DNA of 8,172 nt from an uncultured Oscillospiraceae bacterium (GTDB lineage: Bacteria > Bacillota > Clostridia > Oscillospirales > Acutalibacteraceae). The translations under genes and the position numbers were made by a program. The notes under the pieces are model-generated. The model had not been told where the DNA came from. It saw nothing but the letters and a program-made list of their open reading frames with translations, and did not search any database. The stretch covers positions 1 through 8,172 of the forward strand of contig URNF01000095.1 of assembly GCA_900549155.1 (NCBI GenBank). The letters run 5' to 3'. This document shows positions 1 through 6,603 of the stretch, one piece after another. Position 1 is the stretch's first letter. Each line of letters begins with the position of its first letter.

Positions 1-316
1 GGTTCTGTTTGACGATGCCGCCGCAAAAGCGGCGGCGTGCCTTGATGCTGTCGGGCTGACCGATGCGGCGGACGCACTTCCGCACACGCTCAGCGGCGGC
101 ATGAAACGCCGTGCGGCGATCGCGCGGGCGCTGGCAAAGGGCGGAAAGCTCCTGCTGCTCGATGAACCGTTCACGGGGCTGGATGCTGCTGCGCGCGCGC
201 AGTGCGCCGATGCCGTTCGGCAGCAGTTTTCCGACGCGGTTATCCTGCTGGTGACACACCAGGCGGATGACGCAGAATTGCTGCAGGCGACACCGCTCGA
301 CAGCATATTTTCATAA
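1..316 (+). CDS. ABC transporter ATP-binding protein, C-terminal part (5' end outside window)
   Basis: This is the C-terminal part of an ABC nucleotide-binding domain, the cytoplasmic ATPase that powers a membrane permease. Reading starts in frame at base 2, and the true start lies upstream of the window. Counting from there, the signature LSGGM is at residues 30-34, followed by KRR and AIARAL. The Walker B strand LLLLDEP has its Asp at 54 and catalytic Glu at 55, followed by the D-loop GLD. The H-loop VTH has its His at 86. The Walker A and Q-loop are not visible. The protein ends about 18 residues after the H-loop histidine, so there is no extra regulatory domain. The LSGGMKRR wording and short tail resemble the compact ATPases of SsuB/TauB/ThiQ-like importers, but the substrate cannot be told without the permease. 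A strong terminator follows, so it is probably the last gene of its operon. Confidence 0.93.
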   Translation, partial: VLFDDAAAKAAACLDAVGLTDAADALPHTLSGGMKRRAAIARALAKGGKLLLLDEPFTGLDAAARAQCADAVRQQFSDAVILLVTHQADDAELLQATPLDSIFS

Positions 317-326
317 TCGATTTTTT

Positions 327-363
327 CGGCGGGCGATTTTCACAAAGCGCCCGCCGCTTTTTT
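327..363 (+). terminator. Intrinsic terminator after the ABC ATPase gene
   Basis: A perfect 9-bp GC-rich stem is formed by CGGCGGGCG (327-335) and CGCCCGCCG (348-356). It has a 12-base loop and is followed by six T's at 358-363. It begins 11 bases after the TAA stop of the ABC gene, as expected for a rho-independent terminator. Confidence 0.92.
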
Positions 364-385
364 ATGCATTTCTTTATTTATACAA

Positions 386-421
386 AAGTTGTTAAAACTT
401 GCTTGCTTTTTTGTACAACTT
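386..421. repeat. Inverted repeat AAGTTGT / ACAACTT around the GH31 -35 region
   Basis: AAGTTGT (386-392) and ACAACTT (415-421) are perfect 7-bp inverted arms 22 bases apart. The right arm overlaps the palindrome TTGTACAA (411-418), which lies between the proposed -35 and -10. The position would suit a repressor or activator site, but AT-rich DNA gives such matches by chance fairly often. Confidence 0.3.
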
Positions 422-431
422 ATAGTATACT
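403..431 (+). promoter_or_regulatory. Probable sigma-A-type promoter of the GH31 gene
   Basis: TTGCTT (403-408) and TATACT (426-431) are separated by 17 bases. The -10 matches the consensus TATAAT at five of six positions, while the -35 keeps only the TTG. The surrounding DNA is strongly AT-rich compared with the flanking genes. Transcription would start near base 438 and leave a leader of about 60 bases. An overlapping TATAGT at 421-426 is an alternative -10, so the exact promoter is uncertain. Confidence 0.55.
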
Positions 432-450
432 ACTAAGTGTTCACTTACTG

Positions 451-472
451 TATTCCGGAACAAACCGGAATA
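451..472. promoter_or_regulatory. Inverted repeat TATTCCGG-N6-CCGGAATA in the GH31 leader (possible operator or leader hairpin)
   Basis: The arms 451-458 and 465-472 are perfect 8-bp reverse complements around the 6-base spacer AACAAA. The repeat lies about 13-35 bases downstream of the predicted transcription start and ends 28 bases before the GTG start codon. It could be an operator for a DNA-binding regulator that blocks transcription just after initiation, or an RNA hairpin near the 5' end of the message. No T-run follows, so it is not a terminator. Confidence 0.55.
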
Positions 473-500
473 TATCAAAGAGCAGAGAGAGGGAGAGCAA

Positions 501-3500
501 GTGAAAAAATGGAGAAGATATGTGGCGGCGATCTGCGCTGTGCTGCTGGTTTTGTCGGTGGGAATTACCGGCGCAGCATATGCCGGACCGCAGCAACCGG
601 AGATCACGAAGTGTCTCTGGGCTGTGACAAACGGCGTCAAGTCCACCTCGCAGGGGGAGACGTCCTTTGTCATCCGCTCGTCGGCAGCGGTGGACCCCGG
701 TGAGCTGCTGACGGCGGGAGATGACGACTATGCGGTCGATGTGGATATTTTTGATCTGATCGGCACGACATACGCCGTCAATTTCTATATCTCCTTTCCC
801 GCAGAGGGCGGTTTCCGTCTGCGGCTTTCCGAGGAGGAGAACAAATCGGGATTCTTCAATCCTGCTGCCTATGAGCCGATCCGCTATACGGCGCTTGCGG
901 ACGGCAGACTGTCGATGCGCAGTGAAAGCGGCTCGGACGGCACGGTCGTGTATTACAGCACGACGGCTAACGGCTTTCGCCTGACGGTCGGCAATACCGC
1001 GCGCGGCGAGCTGTTTTCTTTCACTTCCGACGACATCAAATTGGCATATCGCGGCGGCGAGGTCAAGAAAACGGAGATCCGCCTGCCGCTCAAAGCGGAC
1101 GAGGCGATCTATAACGGCGGCGAACGCTTCAACGATGTCAACCAGCGCGGCTATGAATTTTCGCTGCGCAATGTGGACGCTGCCTATCACGGTTCTTCCG
1201 GCAAGGGCAACCTCAGCAGCGATCACACTTATTCCTACATAAACGTTCCGCTGTTCCACAGCGATGCCGGGTATTCGGTGTGGTACAACATGGCATATTC
1301 CGGCACGGCAAATGTCGGCAAGACGGACGCAAATGTTTTCTCCACCGCGTTTGACGGCGGCAAACTGGATTTCTATGTGTTCACCGGTACGATTCTCGAA
1401 AACATCAAGAAATATACCGACATCACCGGCAAAAGCTATATCCCTGCCGACAAGTGGGTGTTCGGCTATTGGATGGGCGGCGGTCAGGGACCCTGGAAAG
1501 GAACGGACCGCCAGCAGACCATTTTGCAGCTGCAAACGACGCTTTCGGATTTTGCCGCCGCCGGCGTCACGCCCACGGCGACCTATGTCGAGGGCTATAA
1601 CTATCAGCAGAAGAATTCCTATGACATGGCGAGCAGATACGGCACCCGCATTCTGATGTGGTATCCGCCGCGCGGCTATTATGCGTGGCAGATCCAGGGC
1701 TTTTGCGGCGGTATTCCGCTGACGGAGCTGCCGATTCCGCTGCAGGCGGTCAACCCGACAAAGGGCGTGTTCGGCGGCGGTGACGGCGGCAGCTATTTCA
1801 TCGACTTCTCACACCCCAATGCCGCATTGGCGATCACCGGCCGCCTTTCCGAATGGTGGAGCTGGGGATTGAAGGGCGCCATGATCGACTACGGCGAGTG
1901 GCTGCACGACGATGTTTATTGCTATAACGGACTCTACGGCGATGAGATGCACAATCTCATTTCCTACTACTATGCCAAAGTGGCAGCGGACGCGTGGAGC
2001 GGATACTACTCCAATGACGACTACATCCTGTTCCAGCGCAGCGGCTTCACCGGTTCGCACGCCCTTGTCGGCAACTTCACCGGCGATAATCCGTCGACCT
2101 GGGAGGGTCTCAAGGATCAGATCCACGGCATCATTTCCATGGGCACGGGCGGCTTCAACGTGGTCGGCGGCGACATGGGCGGCTTCGGCACCTGCACGTC
2201 GGCAGAGCTGTATATGCGCTGGACGCAGTATTCCGCCTTCTGCGGACTGATGCGCGTCCACAGCGGCAATGAGCTGCGCGACATGGCGTGGATGCAGAAC
2301 AAAGGCGATCTCACCGCCGACACGTTCAAAAAGTATTATAACCTGCGCATGAATTTGCAGGATGCACTGTACAGCGCGTCGGTCGACGCGAGCAACACGT
2401 CCGTGCCGATGACGCAGGCGCTGGGTGTTGCCTATCAGGGGCAAAGCGGCGTCAAGAGCATCAACGACCAGTATCTGTTCTGCAACAGCCTGCTGGTCTC
2501 GCCGATCACGGCAGCGGACGCCTATTACCGCGATATCCTGCTGCCGGAGGGCAACTGGTACAACCTGTGGGATGCCTCGCGCACAGAGGGCGGCAAGACC
2601 GTCACTGCCGAAGCGCCCACGACGGTCATCCCCGTGTATGTCAAGAGCGGTGCGGTCATTCCGCTGACGCTGCCGCAATCGCTGGAGCTTTGCGAAACGA
2701 TGGCGGACGGGGAGTATAAGACGCTGTTGATCACTCCGCCCGACAATCTGACCAACACCACGGTCTATACGGCAAAGGACAAGAGCATCACCTATACCTC
2801 GCGGTATAAGAACGCCTATTCCTATTCGCTTTCGGCGAATGCCGCCAACACCACCCGCATCGTGGTGGCATACGGCACGAATGCCACAGCAGTCACCGTG
2901 GACGGCACGGCACTTGAAAAGCTCGACCACACGCCGGATGTCACCCAAAATGAGGTCGGCTTCTATGCGGCGGGAAATGACCGCACCGTGCTACTGTTGC
3001 CCGCCGGCTGGCGCACACTGAACGTGCACACGTCGGATACGGAATACACGGCGGTGCCGCTGACGGCGATGTATCCGCAGGCGGCATGTGCCGTGACCGA
3101 CGGCAACGTCAAGACCGCCTACACCGTTCCGACAACGGACGGGGCATATATCAAGCTGGCACTGGAGCAGAAGACCACGATCGACACGCTGGTGCTGCGC
3201 TGGACGGGACGCTATGCGACCGACTACACCGTTGAGGTCTCCGAAAACGGCAGCACCTGGACGACGGTATACACGCGGACGGGCGGCTTCGGCGGTATCG
3301 AGCGTCTGACCTTTGATCCGGTCAGCGCTGCCTATATCCGTCTCTCCGGCTTCACGTCGGCAACCTCGTCCGGAGCGCAGCTGTACGGTGTTAATGTGTA
3401 TCCCACGGAAACGGTATCCCCGCGATTCACTTCCACGGTGAGCGGACTTTTGGGGTATAACACCACAAAAGCGGGAAAATACCCGAATGGGTATGATTAC

Positions 3501-4895
3501 TATATCTGCACGACCAATGCGGCGCTCGCGGAAGAGTTTTCCGCCTATATGGACAATCGCTATACGCTGATCTATACGGATCATGACGGTTCGTCCCGCA
3601 CGCTTGTCCCGAAGACCTGCCTTGACACCGACAAAGCGGGATGGCGCTGCAATGCGCTGTATATCAACCGTTTCCTGCAGTTTACAAACGGCACGACCGT
3701 TGATGATGCATCGCTGCGGTATATCGCGGCGATGGTGCCGAAGCAGAACGGCAGCTATCTCAAGATGAAGAACTTCACTGCCACCTACGGCATGCGGTTT
3801 GAAAACACCAAGGGCTCGGTCGTGTTCGGTTTCCGTCAGTCCATTGCCGGCGGCTTCTTCTCGACGAGCGGTGTCAACACGGAGCAGACCTATCTGCAGG
3901 TGTCTGCAAACGCCGTGACGCTGTATGATCACGGCACGGCAACGACGCTGCACACCTACACGGGCAAGCAGCCCGGGGCGGATGTGTACGCACGCAACTT
4001 CCGCGTGACGCTGACGGTCGTCGGCAACCGCCTGCAGTACACGGTGCGGCAGGATGCCGAAACGGTGGCAACCGTTTCCGGAACGGCAACCATTCAGAAC
4101 GCCGATGCCGGGTATATGGCGCTGGGCATTGCCGGCAGCAACCACGGTCTGGAGCTTTTGAATGTGCAGGAGGTGTCGGAGGAATACGGCACCAATTATC
4201 CGCAGGTCACCGTGTCCGAGGCCGTGAAAAACGGCACACTAACGTTGAAACGCGAGAGCGACACGCCCAATGCACAGGGCTATTACGCCTATACGGTGAC
4301 GGCAACGCCAGATGCAAACTGTGAACTGCGCACCGGCTCGCTTCTTGCGACCGATGCTGCCGGGATCGCGCAGATCCCTGCGCACGTCGGTTTCCGCGAG
4401 AGCGGCAGCGGCAACACCTATCGCTTCTATGCCAAGACCGGCACGGTCGTTACCGCCGCGTTTGTCACACCCAATAAGACCATCGTCAATGCCGGTATCA
4501 TCGGCACCTCGGTGAACGAGGAAAGAGGCGGTCTGCGCTTTGTGTACCGCCTGCAGCGCACCGTGGAGAACGGCAAGGCCTACGTCCTGCTGCGCGGCGT
4601 CAAGACGGAGATCGTGGACTATGGCATGTTGATCGCTCTTGATGCCAATGTCGGCAACCGCCGCTTGGACGCGAAGCTGGCAGCGGAAAACAGCCGCATC
4701 AAGATGATCAGCATCAAGGATGCCAATCGCTATTATGACTATTGCGATGACTATATCGACATGAGCATCCAGATCGTCAACATCGGCGCTGCGGCGCAAA
4801 ATCTGAACCTCACCGCCAACGCCTATGTGCAGCTGGCGGATGGCACGTATCTCTATGCCAACGCCTACACCACGAGCTATGCCGCGGCAAAATAA
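501..4895 (+). CDS. Secreted multidomain glycoside hydrolase, family GH31, with F5/8 type C module
   Basis: A predicted exported retaining alpha-glycosidase of 1464 aa. The GTG start at 501 follows AGGGAG (490-495) and opens a signal peptide: KKWRR, a hydrophobic core, and probable cleavage after AYA at residue 28. An N-terminal beta domain includes GGERF (206-210). The catalytic barrel runs roughly 313-665. Its nucleophile motif MIDYGEW puts the nucleophile at D463. The acid/base motif FTGDNPSTW has D529, and D558 lies in GGDMGGF. R585 and H587 lie in MRVHSG. GH31 C-terminal beta-sandwiches follow, with a WYNLW turn near 685 and IPVYVKSGAVIPL at 710-722. An F5/8 type C (CBM32-like) domain spans about 850-970. 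A beta-rich, possibly LamG-like region spans 971-1232. A repeat-like module (1233-1324) and a conserved-looking C-terminal module (1325-1464) close the protein. There is no LPXTG, SLH or dockerin signature. The gene is flanked by terminators and probably monocistronic. The usual pocket Asp before the catalytic strands appears to be Glu (E364, in YVEGYN), so alpha-glucose should not be assumed as the substrate. Confidence 0.93.
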   Translation: MKKWRRYVAAICAVLLVLSVGITGAAYAGPQQPEITKCLWAVTNGVKSTSQGETSFVIRSSAAVDPGELLTAGDDDYAVDVDIFDLIGTTYAVNFYISFPAEGGFRLRLSEEENKSGFFNPAAYEPIRYTALADGRLSMRSESGSDGTVVYYSTTANGFRLTVGNTARGELFSFTSDDIKLAYRGGEVKKTEIRLPLKADEAIYNGGERFNDVNQRGYEFSLRNVDAAYHGSSGKGNLSSDHTYSYINVPLFHSDAGYSVWYNMAYSGTANVGKTDANVFSTAFDGGKLDFYVFTGTILENIKKYTDITGKSYIPADKWVFGYWMGGGQGPWKGTDRQQTILQLQTTLSDFAAAGVTPTATYVEGYNYQQKNSYDMASRYGTRILMWYPPRGYYAWQIQGFCGGIPLTELPIPLQAVNPTKGVFGGGDGGSYFIDFSHPNAALAITGRLSEWWSWGLKGAMIDYGEWLHDDVYCYNGLYGDEMHNLISYYYAKVAADAWSGYYSNDDYILFQRSGFTGSHALVGNFTGDNPSTWEGLKDQIHGIISMGTGGFNVVGGDMGGFGTCTSAELYMRWTQYSAFCGLMRVHSGNELRDMAWMQNKGDLTADTFKKYYNLRMNLQDALYSASVDASNTSVPMTQALGVAYQGQSGVKSINDQYLFCNSLLVSPITAADAYYRDILLPEGNWYNLWDASRTEGGKTVTAEAPTTVIPVYVKSGAVIPLTLPQSLELCETMADGEYKTLLITPPDNLTNTTVYTAKDKSITYTSRYKNAYSYSLSANAANTTRIVVAYGTNATAVTVDGTALEKLDHTPDVTQNEVGFYAAGNDRTVLLLPAGWRTLNVHTSDTEYTAVPLTAMYPQAACAVTDGNVKTAYTVPTTDGAYIKLALEQKTTIDTLVLRWTGRYATDYTVEVSENGSTWTTVYTRTGGFGGIERLTFDPVSAAYIRLSGFTSATSSGAQLYGVNVYPTETVSPRFTSTVSGLLGYNTTKAGKYPNGYDYYICTTNAALAEEFSAYMDNRYTLIYTDHDGSSRTLVPKTCLDTDKAGWRCNALYINRFLQFTNGTTVDDASLRYIAAMVPKQNGSYLKMKNFTATYGMRFENTKGSVVFGFRQSIAGGFFSTSGVNTEQTYLQVSANAVTLYDHGTATTLHTYTGKQPGADVYARNFRVTLTVVGNRLQYTVRQDAETVATVSGTATIQNADAGYMALGIAGSNHGLELLNVQEVSEEYGTNYPQVTVSEAVKNGTLTLKRESDTPNAQGYYAYTVTATPDANCELRTGSLLATDAAGIAQIPAHVGFRESGSGNTYRFYAKTGTVVTAAFVTPNKTIVNAGIIGTSVNEERGGLRFVYRLQRTVENGKAYVLLRGVKTEIVDYGMLIALDANVGNRRLDAKLAAENSRIKMISIKDANRYYDYCDDYIDMSIQIVNIGAAAQNLNLTANAYVQLADGTYLYANAYTTSYAAAK

Positions 4896-4908
4896 GCAAT
4901 ATGATGCA

Positions 4909-4942
4909 AAAACGGGAGTGCCCCTGCGGGCGCTCCCGTTTT
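4909..4942. terminator. Bidirectional intrinsic terminator between convergent genes
   Basis: A 15-bp stem pairs 4909-4923 with 4928-4942, including one G-U pair, around a CTGC loop. AAAA at the left foot and TTTT at the right foot give U-runs on both strands. It lies 13 bases after the GH31 stop codon and 57 bases beyond the 3' end of the convergent SPFH gene, so it can terminate both transcripts. Confidence 0.9.
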
Positions 4943-4959
4943 GCACATCAAAGGGTCGT

Positions 4960-4978
4960 GGACGGTCGTTGACCGTCC
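4960..4978. repeat. Palindrome GGACGGTC-N3-GACCGTCC between the convergent genes
   Basis: Perfect 8-bp arms (4960-4967 and 4971-4978) enclose a GTT spacer. It follows the bidirectional terminator and precedes the SPFH stop codon by 21 bases. It has no U-run on the minus strand, so it is a poor terminator by itself. It may be a second RNA 3'-end hairpin, a protein-binding site or one copy of a dispersed intergenic repeat. Confidence 0.5.
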
Positions 4979-4999
4979 CCGTTTTCTTTGCTATGTAGG

Positions 5000-5905
5000 T
5001 TATTTCGAAATATCCGTCACGACGGTGTTTTCACCCATGACACTCGGCAGCTTGCCGTCCCACTTGTCATAGAACTTGGATTTGATGATCTGATCGGTCA
5101 TGGATTTGGAGAGCTGTTCATTGGCTTTGGCTTCCGCCTCGGCTTTGATGCGGGTGGCCTCCGCTTCCGCCTCGGCGTTGGCGATGGCAACCTTTTTGTC
5201 TGCTTCCGCCTTGTCGATCGCCGTTTTGTTTTCGATCTCCTGCTGCGCCTGCTTTTGCAGAGCGACGGATTTTTCCGCGATGGCGGCGTTATAGCTTTCC
5301 TCAAAATCCATCTGATTGACAACGATCTTGAGGATGCTCACGGTGTCCGCACCGTATTTTTCGTCGATGGAGTCCTTGAGCTTTTCCTTCACCGCCGGTT
5401 CGATCTTGGAACGCACCGTCACTTCGGATGCGGGCAGCTCCGCCATTGCGGACTTGATCGCCGAGGAGACCAGATTGGCGGAGACAAGATTTCTCGCGTC
5501 GGTCACATTGGCAAACACCCACGCCGATTTTGCGGTGTTGATCTGATAGGTGATGGTGACGTCATCGGCATAAACGGGCGTTTTTTCGGTCGTCTCGCCC
5601 CACACCTGCCCGTTTATCGTGATGTCCTGCTGCTTGTTGTTGACAAGCTCGATGGACTGTACAAACGGGATCTTCATGTTAAAGCCGTTGGGCACGATCT
5701 TTTGGGAGACCTGCCCGAAGGTGGTTCTGACGCCGGTATAGCCGGTGGGGACGATGGTGAACGCCGACGCGACAAGAATGATGCCGACGCAGACAAACGA
5801 CAGGATCGGCACGATCTTCGGCAGCTTCTTTTTGTTGATCTTCAGGACAGAAGTCACGATCAGCAAGGCGGCCAGCACGATAATAATAGCAAACAATGCA
5901 CCCAT
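5000..5905 (-). CDS. SPFH/Band 7 (prohibitin-family) membrane protein
   Basis: The protein is 301 aa, read from an ATG at 5905-5903. A GTG twelve bases upstream (5917-5915) overlaps the ribosome binding site AGGAG (5921-5917) and cannot be the start. Two hydrophobic segments, about residues 2-21 and 31-51, are joined by a short basic linker (KINKKKLPK) that should face the cytoplasm. The Band 7 domain begins at IVPTGYTGV (51-59) and runs to about 220, including a GADTVSILKIVV-type stretch. An Ala/Glu/Lys-rich coiled coil (229-271) follows, with repeated EAEAEAT-like units. The tail carries KWDGKLPSVMG, which I recognise from small prohibitin-like bacterial proteins. SPFH proteins usually form large membrane-associated oligomers that organise membrane domains or associate with proteases. 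The commonly linked NfeD-type partner is not adjacent here. The gene is single, convergent with the GH31 gene and divergent from the 192-aa gene. Family assignment is firm, but the cellular role is not. Confidence 0.92.
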   Translation of the reverse strand: MGALFAIIIVLAALLIVTSVLKINKKKLPKIVPILSFVCVGIILVASAFTIVPTGYTGVRTTFGQVSQKIVPNGFNMKIPFVQSIELVNNKQQDITINGQVWGETTEKTPVYADDVTITYQINTAKSAWVFANVTDARNLVSANLVSSAIKSAMAELPASEVTVRSKIEPAVKEKLKDSIDEKYGADTVSILKIVVNQMDFEESYNAAIAEKSVALQKQAQQEIENKTAIDKAEADKKVAIANAEAEAEATRIKAEAEAKANEQLSKSMTDQIIKSKFYDKWDGKLPSVMGENTVVTDISK

Positions 5906-5916
5906 GTTCCAAAACA

Positions 5917-5921
5917 CTCCT
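5917..5921 (-). promoter_or_regulatory. Ribosome binding site that fixes the SPFH gene start
   Basis: On the minus strand AGGAG lies 11 bases before the ATG at 5905. The longer GTG-initiated frame would begin inside this Shine-Dalgarno sequence, so the ATG is preferred although the spacing is slightly long. Confidence 0.75.
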
Positions 5922-5938
5922 AAATTGTATTTTACTAT

Positions 5939-5966
5939 AGAATACCATATATTTTTCTTCTGTCAA
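5939..5966 (-). promoter_or_regulatory. Sigma-A-type promoter of the SPFH gene
   Basis: On the minus strand a perfect TTGACA (5966-5961) is followed after 16 bases by TATTCT (5944-5939), which matches the -10 consensus at four of six positions. It sits about 35-60 bases upstream of the SPFH start codon. TATAGT slightly further downstream is an alternative -10 but would need a 20-base spacer. Confidence 0.7.
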
Positions 5967-5970
5967 GTGG

Positions 5971-5999
5971 TGTACAACACGCCGACGGTGTGCTACAAT
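5971..5999 (+). promoter_or_regulatory. Extended -10 promoter of the 192-aa protein gene
   Basis: TGTACA (5971-5976) is followed after 17 bases by TACAAT (5994-5999), which is preceded directly by TGC, giving an extended -10 (TGnTACAAT). The start codon lies only 23 bases after the -10, so the leader would be about 16 bases, just enough for the ribosome binding site. The -35 element is only four bases from the -35 of the oppositely directed SPFH promoter. Confidence 0.65.
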
Positions 6000-6022
6000 G
6001 TGGCTGACGGAGGTGGTGACAG

Positions 6023-6601
6023 ATGCAGTATCTGACAAAAGAGCGGTATGCGGCATTTCAAAACGGGGACACGGCTTTCGATGAGGCGCTTGCGGCATAT
6101 CATGCGCAGACGCAAACCTATGCGGCGGATCTTAGGCAGACTGCCGCGAACCTCAGCCTGCACGATGCCTGCGTTATCGCCATGGAAACGGTGGGCGACG
6201 ATTTGGTGCTGCACCTGGACATTTCCGCCGCATTCTCGGCAGCGGAGCGCGTCACGTTCAAAGGGGCGACCGTGGAAAAGGACGAGGGCGTTGCGGTGGG
6301 GGATGCCTGGCTTTGTGAAGAGGTGTATCCGACAAAGGACGGCTTTCGGGTCTTGGTACTGTTCGAAACCGTCGACGGCACCTTGAAAGAATGGCAGCTT
6401 TCCGCGCGGGAAGTCCTTTTTGTGGAAAACAAAGAGATGGCAGCGGCGCAAAAGAAGGCGCAGGAACTTTCTAAAGCCCGCAAAACGGCAGCACCGGCAC
6501 AGCGCGCCGCCATCGAAAAGCAGCTGCGGCAGCTGCACGACAGCATGAAAAATCTGCGCCGACAGATCCATTGCGGCGCACACACGGAAAAGGAGAAATG
6601 A
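6023..6601 (+). CDS. Hypothetical cytoplasmic protein, possibly DUF4085-like
   Basis: The protein is 192 aa. ATG is preceded by GGAGGTGG (6009-6016) at a 6-base spacing. There is no signal peptide or membrane segment. The N-terminus MQYLTKERYAAFQ resembles the opening of DUF4085-type proteins, whose function is not known to me; this match is from memory and weak. Residues 47-130 alternate beta-type stretches, for example LVLHLDISAAF and FRVLVLFETVDG, suggesting a compact folded domain. Residues about 138-185 are rich in Ala, Lys, Gln and Arg and should form a long helix or coiled coil ending in HCGAH. The TGA stop is two bases before the ATG of the acetyltransferase, so the two genes form an operon and are probably translationally coupled. 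No catalytic motif is recognisable. A real gene is likely because it has its own promoter and strong ribosome binding site. Confidence 0.8.
   Translation: MQYLTKERYAAFQNGDTAFDEALAAYHAQTQTYAADLRQTAANLSLHDACVIAMETVGDDLVLHLDISAAFSAAERVTFKGATVEKDEGVAVGDAWLCEEVYPTKDGFRVLVLFETVDGTLKEWQLSAREVLFVENKEMAAAQKKAQELSKARKTAAPAQRAAIEKQLRQLHDSMKNLRRQIHCGAHTEKEK
6591..6595 (+). promoter_or_regulatory. Ribosome binding site for the acetyltransferase gene
   Basis: AGGAG inside the last codons of the 192-aa gene lies 8 bases before the ATG at 6604. Another in-frame ATG at 6598 overlaps the upstream stop but would be only 2 bases from the site. The ATG at 6604 is therefore preferred. Confidence 0.75.
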
Positions 6602-6603
6602 CC

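Noticed and set aside
501..4895. Assignment of the GH31 enzyme as a sulfoquinovosidase because of the DYGEW nucleophile motif
   Set aside because: The motif resembles the DFGEY motif of YihQ, but the sulfonate-binding residues could not be identified by eye, and similar wording occurs in other GH31 branches.
441..4946. Several long minus-strand open frames (360-384 codons) under the GH31 gene
   Set aside because: Their translations are rich in Arg, His, Ile and Ala with no recognisable domain. They arise from the third-position GC bias of the GH31 gene, whose own frame has family motifs throughout.
5915..5917. GTG start for the SPFH gene, four codons upstream of the ATG
   Set aside because: It overlaps the AGGAG ribosome binding site itself, leaving no spacing; the ATG at 5905 fits.
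5000..5923. Long open frame on the plus strand opposite the SPFH gene (about 311 codons from 4988)
   Set aside because: It is a low-complexity antisense translation rich in FRLG/DGG-like strings. It has no ribosome binding site and is fully explained by the codon bias of the SPFH gene.
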